A stretch of 64,000 nucleotides of DNA from an uncultured Clostridia bacterium (lineage in GTDB: Bacteria; Bacillota; Clostridia; Peptostreptococcales; Anaerovoracaceae). The translations under genes were made by a program, and so were the position numbers. Position 1 is the first letter of the stretch, and each line of letters opens with the position of its first letter. Under the pieces are notes generated by a model, which was not told the DNA's origin, did no database searches, and worked only from the letters and a program-made list of their open reading frames with translations. Positions 1 to 6,722 of the stretch are shown in pieces. The stretch covers positions 248,001 to 312,000 of the forward strand of contig CALCEY010000009.1 in the NCBI GenBank assembly GCA_937900415.1, given 5' to 3'.

Positions 1-29
1 CTTCATATGACGGCACAGGAGTTTTCAAG

Positions 30-950
30 ATGCTTAAAAAAACCGATTTTTTAATACTTATTTTGATAATGTTCATGGTCCTTGCAGGGGTCATGGCCTA
101 CATGGGATCATCTCCCAAAAACGGCGGCAAAGTAAATGACGCCTGCCCGTCGGAATTTTTAACCGGAGCTTCGTCTGCAGTTCCTGTGGTTTCAGACAGC
201 AGAAACACAGTTTCATTACCGATACTGATGTATCACGGCATAACTGACTTATCTGCTTCGGTAAATGAATATACCATTTTAAAAGATGATTTTGAAGCGG
301 ATCTCATATGGCTCGGAAAACACGGATATACTACCGTAACGGCAAAGCAGCTTGCAGACTATGTGGAAAAAGGCAGCGCTTTGCCTGACAAACCCGTGCT
401 CATAACCTTCGACGACGGCTATGCCAACAATTACACGCTTGCATTTCCGCTGCTTAAGAAATATCATATGAACGCCGTAATATCGGTGATAGGCGACAAG
501 GTTGATGAAAGCTCAGGCGATATGTACAGGAACCTTGCTAATTCCAGCCTTTCGTGGGGCGAAATAGCTCTTCTCTCCTCCTCCGGCAACGTGGAAATAG
601 GCAATCACACCTACAGTCTTCACAGCTCGGACGAGGGCCGCAAGGGTGCAAGCAGAAAGTCCGGGGAAAGTTTTTCCGAATACGAACTCCTGCTGAGAAA
701 AGACCTGCTTTCACTTCAGGAAAAGATAACTATGGTTACAGATTCTCCCCCTATTATCTTCGCATGGCCCTACGGAGAATATCCGCCGGACGGAAGCGCA
801 GACAAGGTTCTCAAGGAGGTCGGCTTCAAACTATCTGTAACAAGCTATCAGAAAATCAATATAATAGAAAAGGGCAAACCGGACTGCCTCTTCGGTCTTA
901 AACGATTTCTGCGTACTCCCGATTTTGATATGAATAAAATCCTCGGATAA
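30..950 (+). CDS. Membrane-anchored or exported polysaccharide deacetylase
   Basis: Probable metal-dependent carbohydrate esterase family 4 (NodB-type) enzyme that removes acetyl groups from cell-surface polysaccharide or peptidoglycan. Residues 1-27 form a hydrophobic signal or anchor helix. The NodB motifs are visible: TFDDGY at 126-131 (catalytic and metal Asp pair), GNHTYSLH around 191-198 (metal His pair spaced HxxxxH) and WPYGEY at 246-251. Residues 63-70 (LPILMYHG) match the usual start of the PgaB/IcaB-like subgroup. The ATG follows AGGAG at 17-21 with 8 nt spacing. The 306-residue length suits a single-domain secreted enzyme. Substrate cannot be told from sequence. It stands alone in the window; any upstream partner is off the left edge. 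Confidence 0.88.
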   Translation: MLKKTDFLILILIMFMVLAGVMAYMGSSPKNGGKVNDACPSEFLTGASSAVPVVSDSRNTVSLPILMYHGITDLSASVNEYTILKDDFEADLIWLGKHGYTTVTAKQLADYVEKGSALPDKPVLITFDDGYANNYTLAFPLLKKYHMNAVISVIGDKVDESSGDMYRNLANSSLSWGEIALLSSSGNVEIGNHTYSLHSSDEGRKGASRKSGESFSEYELLLRKDLLSLQEKITMVTDSPPIIFAWPYGEYPPDGSADKVLKEVGFKLSVTSYQKINIIEKGKPDCLFGLKRFLRTPDFDMNKILG

Positions 951-952
951 TT

Positions 953-981
953 TTGACATGCCCTCTGTTATCTGATAAAAT
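953..981 (+). promoter_or_regulatory. Sigma-A type promoter for the 53-residue peptide gene
   Basis: TTGACA at 953-958 and TAAAAT at 976-981 are separated by exactly 17 bp, close to the consensus housekeeping promoter. It begins 3 bp after the stop of the deacetylase gene and lies 24 bp before the start codon of the small ORF, so it appears dedicated to that ORF. Confidence 0.75.
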
Positions 982-1004
982 AATTTTTATAGGGGGTGAC
1001 AGAA

Positions 1005-1166
1005 ATGAATTTACCTGAAAGAAAAGAAAAAACAGCTGATATAACCGTAAGCGTAGATGTTTCAAAAATTGTAAGAAACGTGAGCATTGCGGGAGTTCTG
1101 GTAGTGGGAATCATCTTCGGATGCTCTACTTACCGAAAAGTTATGCAGTGGCAGAAAGACGAATAA
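1005..1166 (+). CDS. Small single-pass membrane protein (53 aa), unknown function
   Basis: A 53-codon ORF reading MNLPERKEKT...QWQKDE. It has a consensus promoter just upstream, a GGGGGTG ribosome site 8 nt before the ATG, and a terminator about 70 bp after its stop, so it looks like a complete transcription unit. Residues 27-41 (SIAGVLVVGIIFGCS) can form one membrane helix, flanked by charged ends. A lone Cys at 40 sits at the end of that helix. I recognise no family. It is too short for most automatic callers, and comparative conservation would be needed to be sure it is translated. Confidence 0.6.
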   Translation: MNLPERKEKTADITVSVDVSKIVRNVSIAGVLVVGIIFGCSTYRKVMQWQKDE

Positions 1167-1231
1167 TGATGGCGGCAGCCCTTAAGGAAATATCACAGAA
1201 CTTATGACTTACGCCAGATAAACGTGAAAAC

Positions 1232-1281
1232 AAAAATGCTATGCAAAAGGTCCTCCGATCGCGTAGCATTTTTTCTTTTTT
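1232..1281 (+). terminator. Rho-independent terminator after the 53-aa ORF
   Basis: Stem ATGCTATGC (1236-1244) pairs with GCGTAGCAT (1261-1269) with one G-T pair and a 16-nt loop. It is followed by a T-rich tract through 1280. Confidence 0.75.
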
Positions 1282-1427
1282 CAAATAAGTACGAAAAGAG
1301 TTGCTATGCTGGCTAAATGACCACGATGTAAATCTCGATATATGCTCTCTCACTCTGATGCAAACTTTTTTTACGAGCGAACTGCCATTTTCAATCAATT
1401 ATATTTTTTTAAACAGCTTGATGAACC

Positions 1428-1468
1428 GCACCGTATTGACCTGGAGGTTGCACCATATTGACCTGAAG
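1428..1468 (-). mobile_element. Possible remnant end of an IS21-family element
   Basis: Two copies of a 19-bp motif in 22-bp phase (1428-1446 and 1450-1468) differ at two positions. Read on the minus strand each contains GGTCAATAYGGTGC. Short direct repeats of this GGTCAA...GGTGC style are typical of the multiple terminal repeats at IS21-family ends. No istA/istB coding sequence is visible within the window, so at most one end survives. The family assignment rests on recalled motif style. Confidence 0.35.
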
Positions 1469-1667
1469 ATTCTTCGACAGACATGCGCTTCTATTGCATC
1501 ATAATCAAACAATGATGCCAGACAAAAAAGTGCGTCATTCCGGAAAATGACCGCCGACTTCGTAAAACGATATACGCAAATGAATATTAACCCCTGTCTA
1601 TGATACTTTTCTTGTTGGAAAACCAAGTCCGGTAAATGATGCATTTAAGACGATATACAAATATTTC

Positions 1668-1696
1668 TTGAATTATCCGATTTGGCATGCTAAAAT
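1668..1696 (+). promoter_or_regulatory. Promoter of the TetR-family gene
   Basis: TTGAAT (1668-1673) and TAAAAT (1691-1696) with a 17-bp spacer, 50 bp before the chosen start codon. No clear palindromic TetR operator is evident around it. Confidence 0.6.
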
Positions 1697-1746
1697 AAGG
1701 TTAAATTTCTAAATCTGTTTTTATTTTGCATGAGAGGTGGGATGAC

Positions 1747-2367
1747 ATGCCAAAAGTAGCTTATTCCGATGAGGATAGAGAGCACATCAGAACTGAACTT
1801 GTTAAAGTTGGTCTTGAACTGATGGCAAAACAAGGCATACAACATACTACCGTGGAGCAAATATATAAAAAGGTTGGGATTTCACGAACCTTCTTTTATT
1901 CTTTTTTCCCAACGAAGGAAGATTTGGTCGTTGAAACACTGTACTTGCAACAGCCTAAAATAATTGAATACGTGCAAAGGCTGATGTCTAATCCCGCTTT
2001 GAACTGGCGTGATGCTGTAAAACAATTTCTCTGCACCTGTTGCTATGGAGAAAAAAATGGTATTGCTGTTTTGACGATTGAAGAACAACAGCTTCTTTTC
2101 AAACGTCTGTCAAAAGAAAATTATCAAATATTCCGCCAAAAGCAGTTCCGTCTTTTTGGAGAGATTTTAGAAAACTTTGGAATAAAGGCAGACACGGCAA
2201 AAATCAATCTATTTACAAATTTAAGCTTGACGGCAATGGTTGTACGCAGAGCGATTCCCGATACTATGCCTCTGTTTGTGCCCGAAGCTGCCGATGAAAC
2301 GGTTGACTTTCAGATAAACGCTATTGTCGATGCCCTGGAAAAATTAAAAACAACACCTTCGCCTTAA
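1747..2367 (+). CDS. TetR/AcrR family transcriptional regulator
   Basis: A 206-residue one-component repressor. An N-terminal TetR helix-turn-helix spans roughly residues 18-60 (pattern TTVEQIYKKVGISRTFFYSF then PTKEDLV), followed by an all-helical ligand-binding domain of ordinary length. The ATG at 1747 is preferred over an in-frame TTG seven codons upstream because AGGTGG lies 6 nt before it. It has its own promoter and terminator, so it is transcribed alone. The next genes on the same strand could be its targets, but this is only positional. AT-rich codon use sets it apart from the neighbouring core genes. Confidence 0.85.
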   Translation: MPKVAYSDEDREHIRTELVKVGLELMAKQGIQHTTVEQIYKKVGISRTFFYSFFPTKEDLVVETLYLQQPKIIEYVQRLMSNPALNWRDAVKQFLCTCCYGEKNGIAVLTIEEQQLLFKRLSKENYQIFRQKQFRLFGEILENFGIKADTAKINLFTNLSLTAMVVRRAIPDTMPLFVPEAADETVDFQINAIVDALEKLKTTPSP

Positions 2368-2382
2368 ACGACGAGAATAGAG

Positions 2383-2434
2383 AATCCGTCCGAATATTAT
2401 GTTTCGGCCTTATATTCAGACGGATTTCATTTTA
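2383..2434 (+). terminator. Terminator after the TetR gene
   Basis: A 15-bp inverted repeat with one mismatch (arms beginning at 2383 and ending at 2426, AATCCGTC...GACGGATT) is followed by a T-rich run. Confidence 0.75.
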
Positions 2435-2527
2435 TTAAAATAAAAACAATTTCAAAAATTTACACTTATTTTATATGATATGTACTAAAACAAAATATAA
2501 AAAAGAAACTGCGATTGCAGCACAACA

Positions 2528-2556
2528 TTGTGAAAACTCAATTCATTTATGATACT
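2528..2556 (+). promoter_or_regulatory. Candidate promoter for the 161-aa unknown gene
   Basis: TTGTGA (2528-2533) and GATACT (2551-2556) with 17-bp spacing, 59 bp before the start codon. A second, weaker candidate lies at 2459-2488 (TTTACA / TACTAA, 18 bp). Confidence 0.4.
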
Positions 2557-2615
2557 GTGGCGCTGTCCTATCCAGTCTCATATAAAAACATTTAAAAATT
2601 TAGGAGGAAAAGATT

Positions 2616-3101
2616 ATGGGATTTTTTGGCAAGTTATTTAAGGGTCCTGAAATTGACATGGAAAAGAGCAAAGCAAACGCAAAAAAAATGCGCTCTCTAT
2701 TTAATCAAGTTGTAGAAAACGGGGACAATTACAGACTTATTTTCGGCTATACCGAAGATGTAAGCCGTTTCAATTATGGCTTTGTTCATGGGAGCAAAAC
2801 AAAGATCGGCAATTTAATTGTCGGCTGGAACGAAGCTTCTCAGACGATCGTGGTCGTTCCCACTGTGCCTGACCTTTCCGGCTGCGGTGATCCTACCTAC
2901 TATCGCCGTTCTGAAATTTTGAAAGCATATCGGAATAAATATCCTACTGATGCTTTCATCATTTACCCGGACAAAAAGGATTACATTGGTATCAATGCCT
3001 ATGACTGGCTTGAAGATGAAAAACTGTATGTCTATGTATCGCAGGATGATGAATTGGCCGCTTTTACCGACTTCTTTATGAACCGCTTCGCGACAAAGTG
3101 A
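2616..3101 (+). CDS. Conserved-looking soluble protein of unknown function (161 aa)
   Basis: No family recognised with certainty. The protein starts MGFFGKLFKGPEIDME, a short amphipathic leader, then a mixed alpha/beta sequence rich in aromatics. It has no signal peptide or membrane helix. A strong AGGAGG site at 2602-2607 precedes the ATG. Its stop overlaps the possible GTG start of the next small membrane gene, so the two are probably co-transcribed. The pair lies in the AT-rich accessory patch downstream of a TetR gene. Confidence 0.7.
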   Translation: MGFFGKLFKGPEIDMEKSKANAKKMRSLFNQVVENGDNYRLIFGYTEDVSRFNYGFVHGSKTKIGNLIVGWNEASQTIVVVPTVPDLSGCGDPTYYRRSEILKAYRNKYPTDAFIIYPDKKDYIGINAYDWLEDEKLYVYVSQDDELAAFTDFFMNRFATK

Positions 3102-3109
3102 GGCGAAAG

Positions 3110-3280
3110 ATGCCTATTGGAGAAATTGGAGTATTCCTGCTGCTTCTTATATTCATGTTTCTACTTGGCAATCTGTGGTTTCATTTTATAGAAGCAATAT
3201 TGCTGAGAATCAAAAAAGTATTTACACGTCGCAAAAAACCTGCGGCATGGCATCCGCTTCCTCCGAATAAGGAGGATTGA
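3110..3280 (+). CDS. Small membrane protein (56 aa), unknown function
   Basis: One strongly hydrophobic segment (IGEIGVFLLLLIFMFLLG, then aromatic residues) followed by a basic tail (RIKKVFTRRKK) and a proline-rich end, which predicts a single-pass protein with a cytoplasmic basic tail. The ATG at 3110 follows GAGG with 6 nt spacing. An alternative GTG at 3098 would overlap the stop of the preceding gene in a GTGA arrangement. It is probably co-expressed with the 161-aa protein. No family recognised. Confidence 0.6.
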   Translation: MPIGEIGVFLLLLIFMFLLGNLWFHFIEAILLRIKKVFTRRKKPAAWHPLPPNKED

Positions 3281-3547
3281 GAAGCTGTTATATATGCGAT
3301 ATTAGAAAACGCACGCAACAAATATGCGAACCGGTATTCACTTCTGTTAAGAAGACCGTTGAAAAAAAACTGACCGTTGAAATCGAGGTTTCCAGCTCTG
3401 AAAAAATCGCGTTTGCATTATCTGTCTTAAAATATTATTTTTTCCAACATCTATACACAGTTATTATAAAAATACCCTACTTACCGGACAAACCGTTAGG
3501 TAGGGTGTCTATCGCATTGCAAAGACCTCTTTTATTTTACATGATTT

Positions 3548-4309
3548 TTAAAGCTCCAGTTCGTACATGGTCATTGCAATAGCTGCCGGTCCCGCCGTTT
3601 CCGTTCTGAGAATCGTTTTGCCCAGAGAAACCCCGTATATTCCGCAGTCCGCCAGCATTGAAGCCTCTTTGTCGCTGAAACCGCCCTCCGGCCCGATTAT
3701 TATAGCAGTATTTTTTAAGCTTTCGTCAGATTTCTCCTTTATCTTTTCTATATTTTCTCTAAGAAAAGGCTTTATAGTTTTTTCTTCCTCATTTTCATAA
3801 GGAAATACAACCAACTGATACTCACCTATCTCGTCAACCATTTCAGAAAAGCTCAGCGGAGCTTCCACCTTAGGTATTATTCCCCTCCGGCACTGTTTGA
3901 CGGCTTCATCGCTGATTTTCTGCCATCGTTCCAGTTTTTTCGATGAATTGCCCTTGTCTACCGCTACGGTTCTCTCCATAAATACCGGAACTATGCGGAA
4001 AACTCCCAGCTCGACAGACTTTCTGATTATGTCCTCCATCTTACTCCCTTTTGGTATCCCCTGATATAACGTTATCCTCACTTCCGGCTCCCGGGCAAAT
4101 TTCTGCTTGTCCAGAATCGAAAGGACAGCCTCAAATTCATTTGTTTCTTCAATCACTGCTCTGTATTCCCAGCTCTCACCGTCGGAAATATCGACTTCAT
4201 CGCCCTTCCTCAACCTCAATACTTTTTTAATATGATGTAGATCGCTTTTATCGGTTATATATATATGCCTGCCGTCTATATCCGACGGGTTTACAAAGAA
4301 CCTGCTCAT
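3548..4309 (-). CDS. rsmE: 16S rRNA (uracil-1498-N3)-methyltransferase
   Basis: SPOUT-class methyltransferase that modifies U1498 in the decoding region of 16S rRNA using S-adenosylmethionine. The 253-residue length fits. Visible family blocks are the N-terminal PUA-like part (MSRFFVNPSD, then HHIKKVLRLRKGDEV), YQGIPKGSKM around 92-101, and the C-terminal knot with IGPEGGF and LRTETAG that binds SAM. The ATG at 4309 is chosen because it follows GGAGG and shares one base with the stop of prmA (TAATG), a translational-coupling arrangement common for prmA-rsmE. It is the last gene of the hrcA operon. An in-frame ATG twelve codons upstream lies inside prmA and is unlikely. Confidence 0.95.
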   Translation of the reverse strand: MSRFFVNPSDIDGRHIYITDKSDLHHIKKVLRLRKGDEVDISDGESWEYRAVIEETNEFEAVLSILDKQKFAREPEVRITLYQGIPKGSKMEDIIRKSVELGVFRIVPVFMERTVAVDKGNSSKKLERWQKISDEAVKQCRRGIIPKVEAPLSFSEMVDEIGEYQLVVFPYENEEEKTIKPFLRENIEKIKEKSDESLKNTAIIIGPEGGFSDKEASMLADCGIYGVSLGKTILRTETAGPAAIAMTMYELEL

Positions 4310-5235
4310 TATTCCTCCTCCAAGGCGGCAGCTATTGCGCACCACATTCCATCTTCCATGATTTCAATTATGCGAAAACCGCAATCCGATATTGCTTTCG
4401 CCACCTGTTCTTCTTTCTCTGTAAGTATGCCCGATGAAATATACACTCCGCCCTTTTTCATGTGATCTACGACGTGTGAGCTTAAAATCATAACAAGATC
4501 AGCCATCAGATTGGCTGCGACAACATCAGCTTTAAAATCTATTCCCTCTACGAGGTTGCCATATCTGACCTCAACCTCATCGCTGCACCCGTTAAGCGCT
4601 ACATTTTCTTTTGATACTTTCACTGCCTCCGGGTCTATATCTACGGCAAGAACCTTTGAAGCCCCCAAAAGCGCTGCTCCTATTGAAAGTATCCCCGAAC
4701 CGCAGCCCACATCTAAAAGAGTCTGCCCTTTTTTCATATATTTTTCAATCATCTTAAGGCATAGAGACGTGGTTTCGTGGGTGCCTGTACCAAAAGCCAT
4801 ACCCGGATCTATCTCGATAACTTTTTCACCGCAGCCGGCGGAATAATCATCCCATGTGGGTTTTACAATCAGGTGTTCCGTTATTGCTGCTGGTTTAAAA
4901 AACTCTTTCCACTTGTCTTTCCACTGCGAATCATCTTCGATTGTGACATTAACCTCTGCCCCGGGAAAGTTTTCTTTTATGGCTGACTCAAGCTCTTCCG
5001 CGATTTTCTCTTCCCCGTCTCCAAGATAAAAGCTTACCTTTGGCGTTTTATTTTTAAGTCCCATTATTTCAGGAGATATATAATCCCATTCATAGTCTTC
5101 TTTTTTATTGAGAAGGCTTTCCAGGTCATCTGGATCTTCTATCACAGTATCAGTTATTCCTCTTGTCAGAAGAAATCCTATCAGCGGCTCGATTGCCTCT
5201 TTATTTAACTCAATTTCTATCTGTATATACTTCAT
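4309..5235 (-). CDS. prmA: Ribosomal protein L11 methyltransferase
   Basis: SAM-dependent enzyme that methylates ribosomal protein L11. The 308-residue protein has an N-terminal substrate-recognition domain and a C-terminal class I methyltransferase fold with the SAM-binding glycine motif LLDVGCGSGILSIGA near residues 173-187, acidic LAVDIDPEAV in the next strand, and the catalytic-loop variant VAANLMADL. A GGAG site precedes the ATG. It is coupled to rsmE by a one-base overlap and follows dnaJ after a terminator, so it may also have a weak promoter of its own in the 178-bp gap, although none is obvious. Confidence 0.95.
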   Translation of the reverse strand: MKYIQIEIELNKEAIEPLIGFLLTRGITDTVIEDPDDLESLLNKKEDYEWDYISPEIMGLKNKTPKVSFYLGDGEEKIAEELESAIKENFPGAEVNVTIEDDSQWKDKWKEFFKPAAITEHLIVKPTWDDYSAGCGEKVIEIDPGMAFGTGTHETTSLCLKMIEKYMKKGQTLLDVGCGSGILSIGAALLGASKVLAVDIDPEAVKVSKENVALNGCSDEVEVRYGNLVEGIDFKADVVAANLMADLVMILSSHVVDHMKKGGVYISSGILTEKEEQVAKAISDCGFRIIEIMEDGMWCAIAAALEEE

Positions 5236-5301
5236 ATTCTAAGCTCCCTGAAACAATTTGTTCATATAATTATATCAAATATGTCTGAAAATACAATATG
5301 C

Positions 5302-5341
5302 AAAGGATATGCCGTCCCGGACAAAAAAGGATATGCTGTCC
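5302..5341. repeat. Short direct repeat between dnaJ and prmA
   Basis: A 16-bp motif (AAAGGATATGCYGTCC) occurs at 5302-5317 and 5326-5341, with one substitution. It lies in the intergenic gap and may be a chance duplication or a regulator site. Confidence 0.35.
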
Positions 5342-5375
5342 TTGCAAAAATCGCAGCGTCGTATGAAAAACAAAG

Positions 5376-5410
5376 GGAAACAAAGAAAACCGCACAAATA
5401 TGCGGTTTTC
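5376..5410 (-). terminator. Terminator after dnaJ
   Basis: Perfect 10-bp stem GAAAACCGCA (5385-5394) / TGCGGTTTTC (5401-5410) with a 6-nt loop, immediately after the dnaJ stop. On the minus strand a T-rich stretch follows. Some read-through to prmA-rsmE is expected. Confidence 0.75.
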
Positions 5411-5413
5411 TGA

Positions 5414-6559
5414 CTATTTAAACATTTCTTTTATCTTTTCGGCAAATCCGCCCTTTTTCTGGTAGCAATCCTCTGTGAGAACTTTTCCAAGTTCCGCAAC
5501 GACTTTTTTCTGCTTATTGTTAAGCTTAGTAGGTATTTCAAGATTTACCTTGACATACAAGTCGCCCTTGGAGTCTCTCCTGAGATGTTTCACACCTTTT
5601 TCCCTAAGTCTGAACACAGTGCCAGGCTGAGTTCCGGAAGGAATCTTGTATGATACCTTACCGTCAAGAGTAGGCACTACCAATTCATCTCCTAAAGCTG
5701 CCTGATCAAAGGTAATAGGCATTTCGAGGTAAATGTCGTCCCCCTGTCTCTTAAACAGCTTGTGAGGCTTTACGGAAATCACTATATACAAATCGCCCGT
5801 AGGTCCGCCGTTGATTCCAGGCTCTCCCTGTCCTCTGATAGGGATTACACTTTCGTTATCCACGCCTGCCGGTATTTCAATGGAAAGCTTGATTGTCTTT
5901 TTGATTTTTCCGCTTCCCTTACATTCAGGGCAATGCTCTTCGATTATCTTGCCGCTTCCGCCGCACTGATCGCAGGTTGTAACGCTCTGAAACTGACCGA
6001 AAGGAGTCCTCTGAGTCTGATTAAGCTGTCCGCTTCCGCCGCACTTAGAGCAAGTCTTTTTGGAGGTTCCCGGCTTTGTACCTTCTCCCTTGCATGTAGG
6101 GCACTGAACAAATTTATTTATTTCAATCTCTTTTTTAGTACCGAAAGCAGCTTCTTCAAAGGTAATAGTGATAGCCTTCTGAAGGTCTCTTCCTTTTCTC
6201 GGCTGGTTTGCCCGTCTCTGCTGCTGTCCGCCGCCAAAACCGCCGCCGAACATTCCTCCGAACATATCGAAGATGTCTTCAAATCCGCCGAAACCGCCAC
6301 TGAAGCCTCCGCCTCCAAATCCGGCGTTCGGATCTACCCCCGCATGGCCGAACCTGTCGTACTTGCTCTTCTTATCAGGATCGGACAGAACGCTGTAAGC
6401 TTCGTTTACCTCTTTGAACTTTTCCTCTGCCCCCTTGTCCCCGGGGTTCTTGTCAGGATGATATTTCATAGCCATCTTTCTGAAGGCCTTTTTGATTTCA
6501 TCCTCGCTTGCCCCTTTTTTCAAGCCAAGCACTTCGTAATAATCACGTTTTTCTGCCAT
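5414..6559 (-). CDS. dnaJ: Chaperone protein DnaJ (type I Hsp40)
   Basis: Co-chaperone that delivers substrates to DnaK and stimulates its ATPase. All type I domains are present in order: J domain (residues about 5-70) with the HPD tripeptide in YHPDKNPGD, a Gly/Phe-rich linker (about 77-115), and a zinc-binding region with four CxxCxGxG units (CPTCKGEG, CSKCGGSG, CDQCGGSG, CPECKGSG). The C-terminal substrate domains follow. Its length of 381 is standard. It lies 163 bp downstream of dnaK in the hrcA operon. The gap contains a small hairpin (TGCAGG/CCTGCA) just upstream of the start. Confidence 0.98.
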   Translation of the reverse strand: MAEKRDYYEVLGLKKGASEDEIKKAFRKMAMKYHPDKNPGDKGAEEKFKEVNEAYSVLSDPDKKSKYDRFGHAGVDPNAGFGGGGFSGGFGGFEDIFDMFGGMFGGGFGGGQQQRRANQPRKGRDLQKAITITFEEAAFGTKKEIEINKFVQCPTCKGEGTKPGTSKKTCSKCGGSGQLNQTQRTPFGQFQSVTTCDQCGGSGKIIEEHCPECKGSGKIKKTIKLSIEIPAGVDNESVIPIRGQGEPGINGGPTGDLYIVISVKPHKLFKRQGDDIYLEMPITFDQAALGDELVVPTLDGKVSYKIPSGTQPGTVFRLREKGVKHLRRDSKGDLYVKVNLEIPTKLNNKQKKVVAELGKVLTEDCYQKKGGFAEKIKEMFK

Positions 6560-6722
6560 AATCTATAACCTCTTACAATGCAGGGTTTATATTCTGTCCT
6601 GCAAAATCTATAACACGAAAATGTCGGTGACAGAAGATTTGATTCCACCGCCACCAACAATTTTATCTGTCTCTCGCCGACCGTTTTATGATACTCCGGC
6701 GTAGCGAACCATTTCGGCAATA

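Larger units (their letters stand above)
1167..1746. other. Gene-free accessory stretch
   Basis: About 580 bp without a convincing gene. It holds the terminator of the 53-aa ORF, then AT-rich sequence with a possible insertion-sequence end (1428-1468) and the promoter of the TetR gene (1668-1696). Short ORFs on both strands here lack ribosome sites and recognisable content. The composition differs from the flanking core genes, as in an eroded insertion. Confidence 0.5.

Noticed and set aside
3277..3582. 101-residue ORF opposite the end of rsmE
   Set aside because: It has no ribosome site, no family similarity and an abnormal composition. The second half is antisense to rsmE.
5302..5341. Regulatory site of a specific regulator
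   Set aside because: Kept only as a low-confidence direct repeat. One pair of copies is not enough for assignment.
5762..6568. 268-residue plus-strand ORF
   Set aside because: Mirror of the dnaJ reading frame. Its composition is that of an antisense shadow.
6520..6720. 66-residue minus-strand ORF between dnaK and dnaJ
   Set aside because: TTG start without a ribosome site, and it runs into the dnaJ start in another frame. No similarity.
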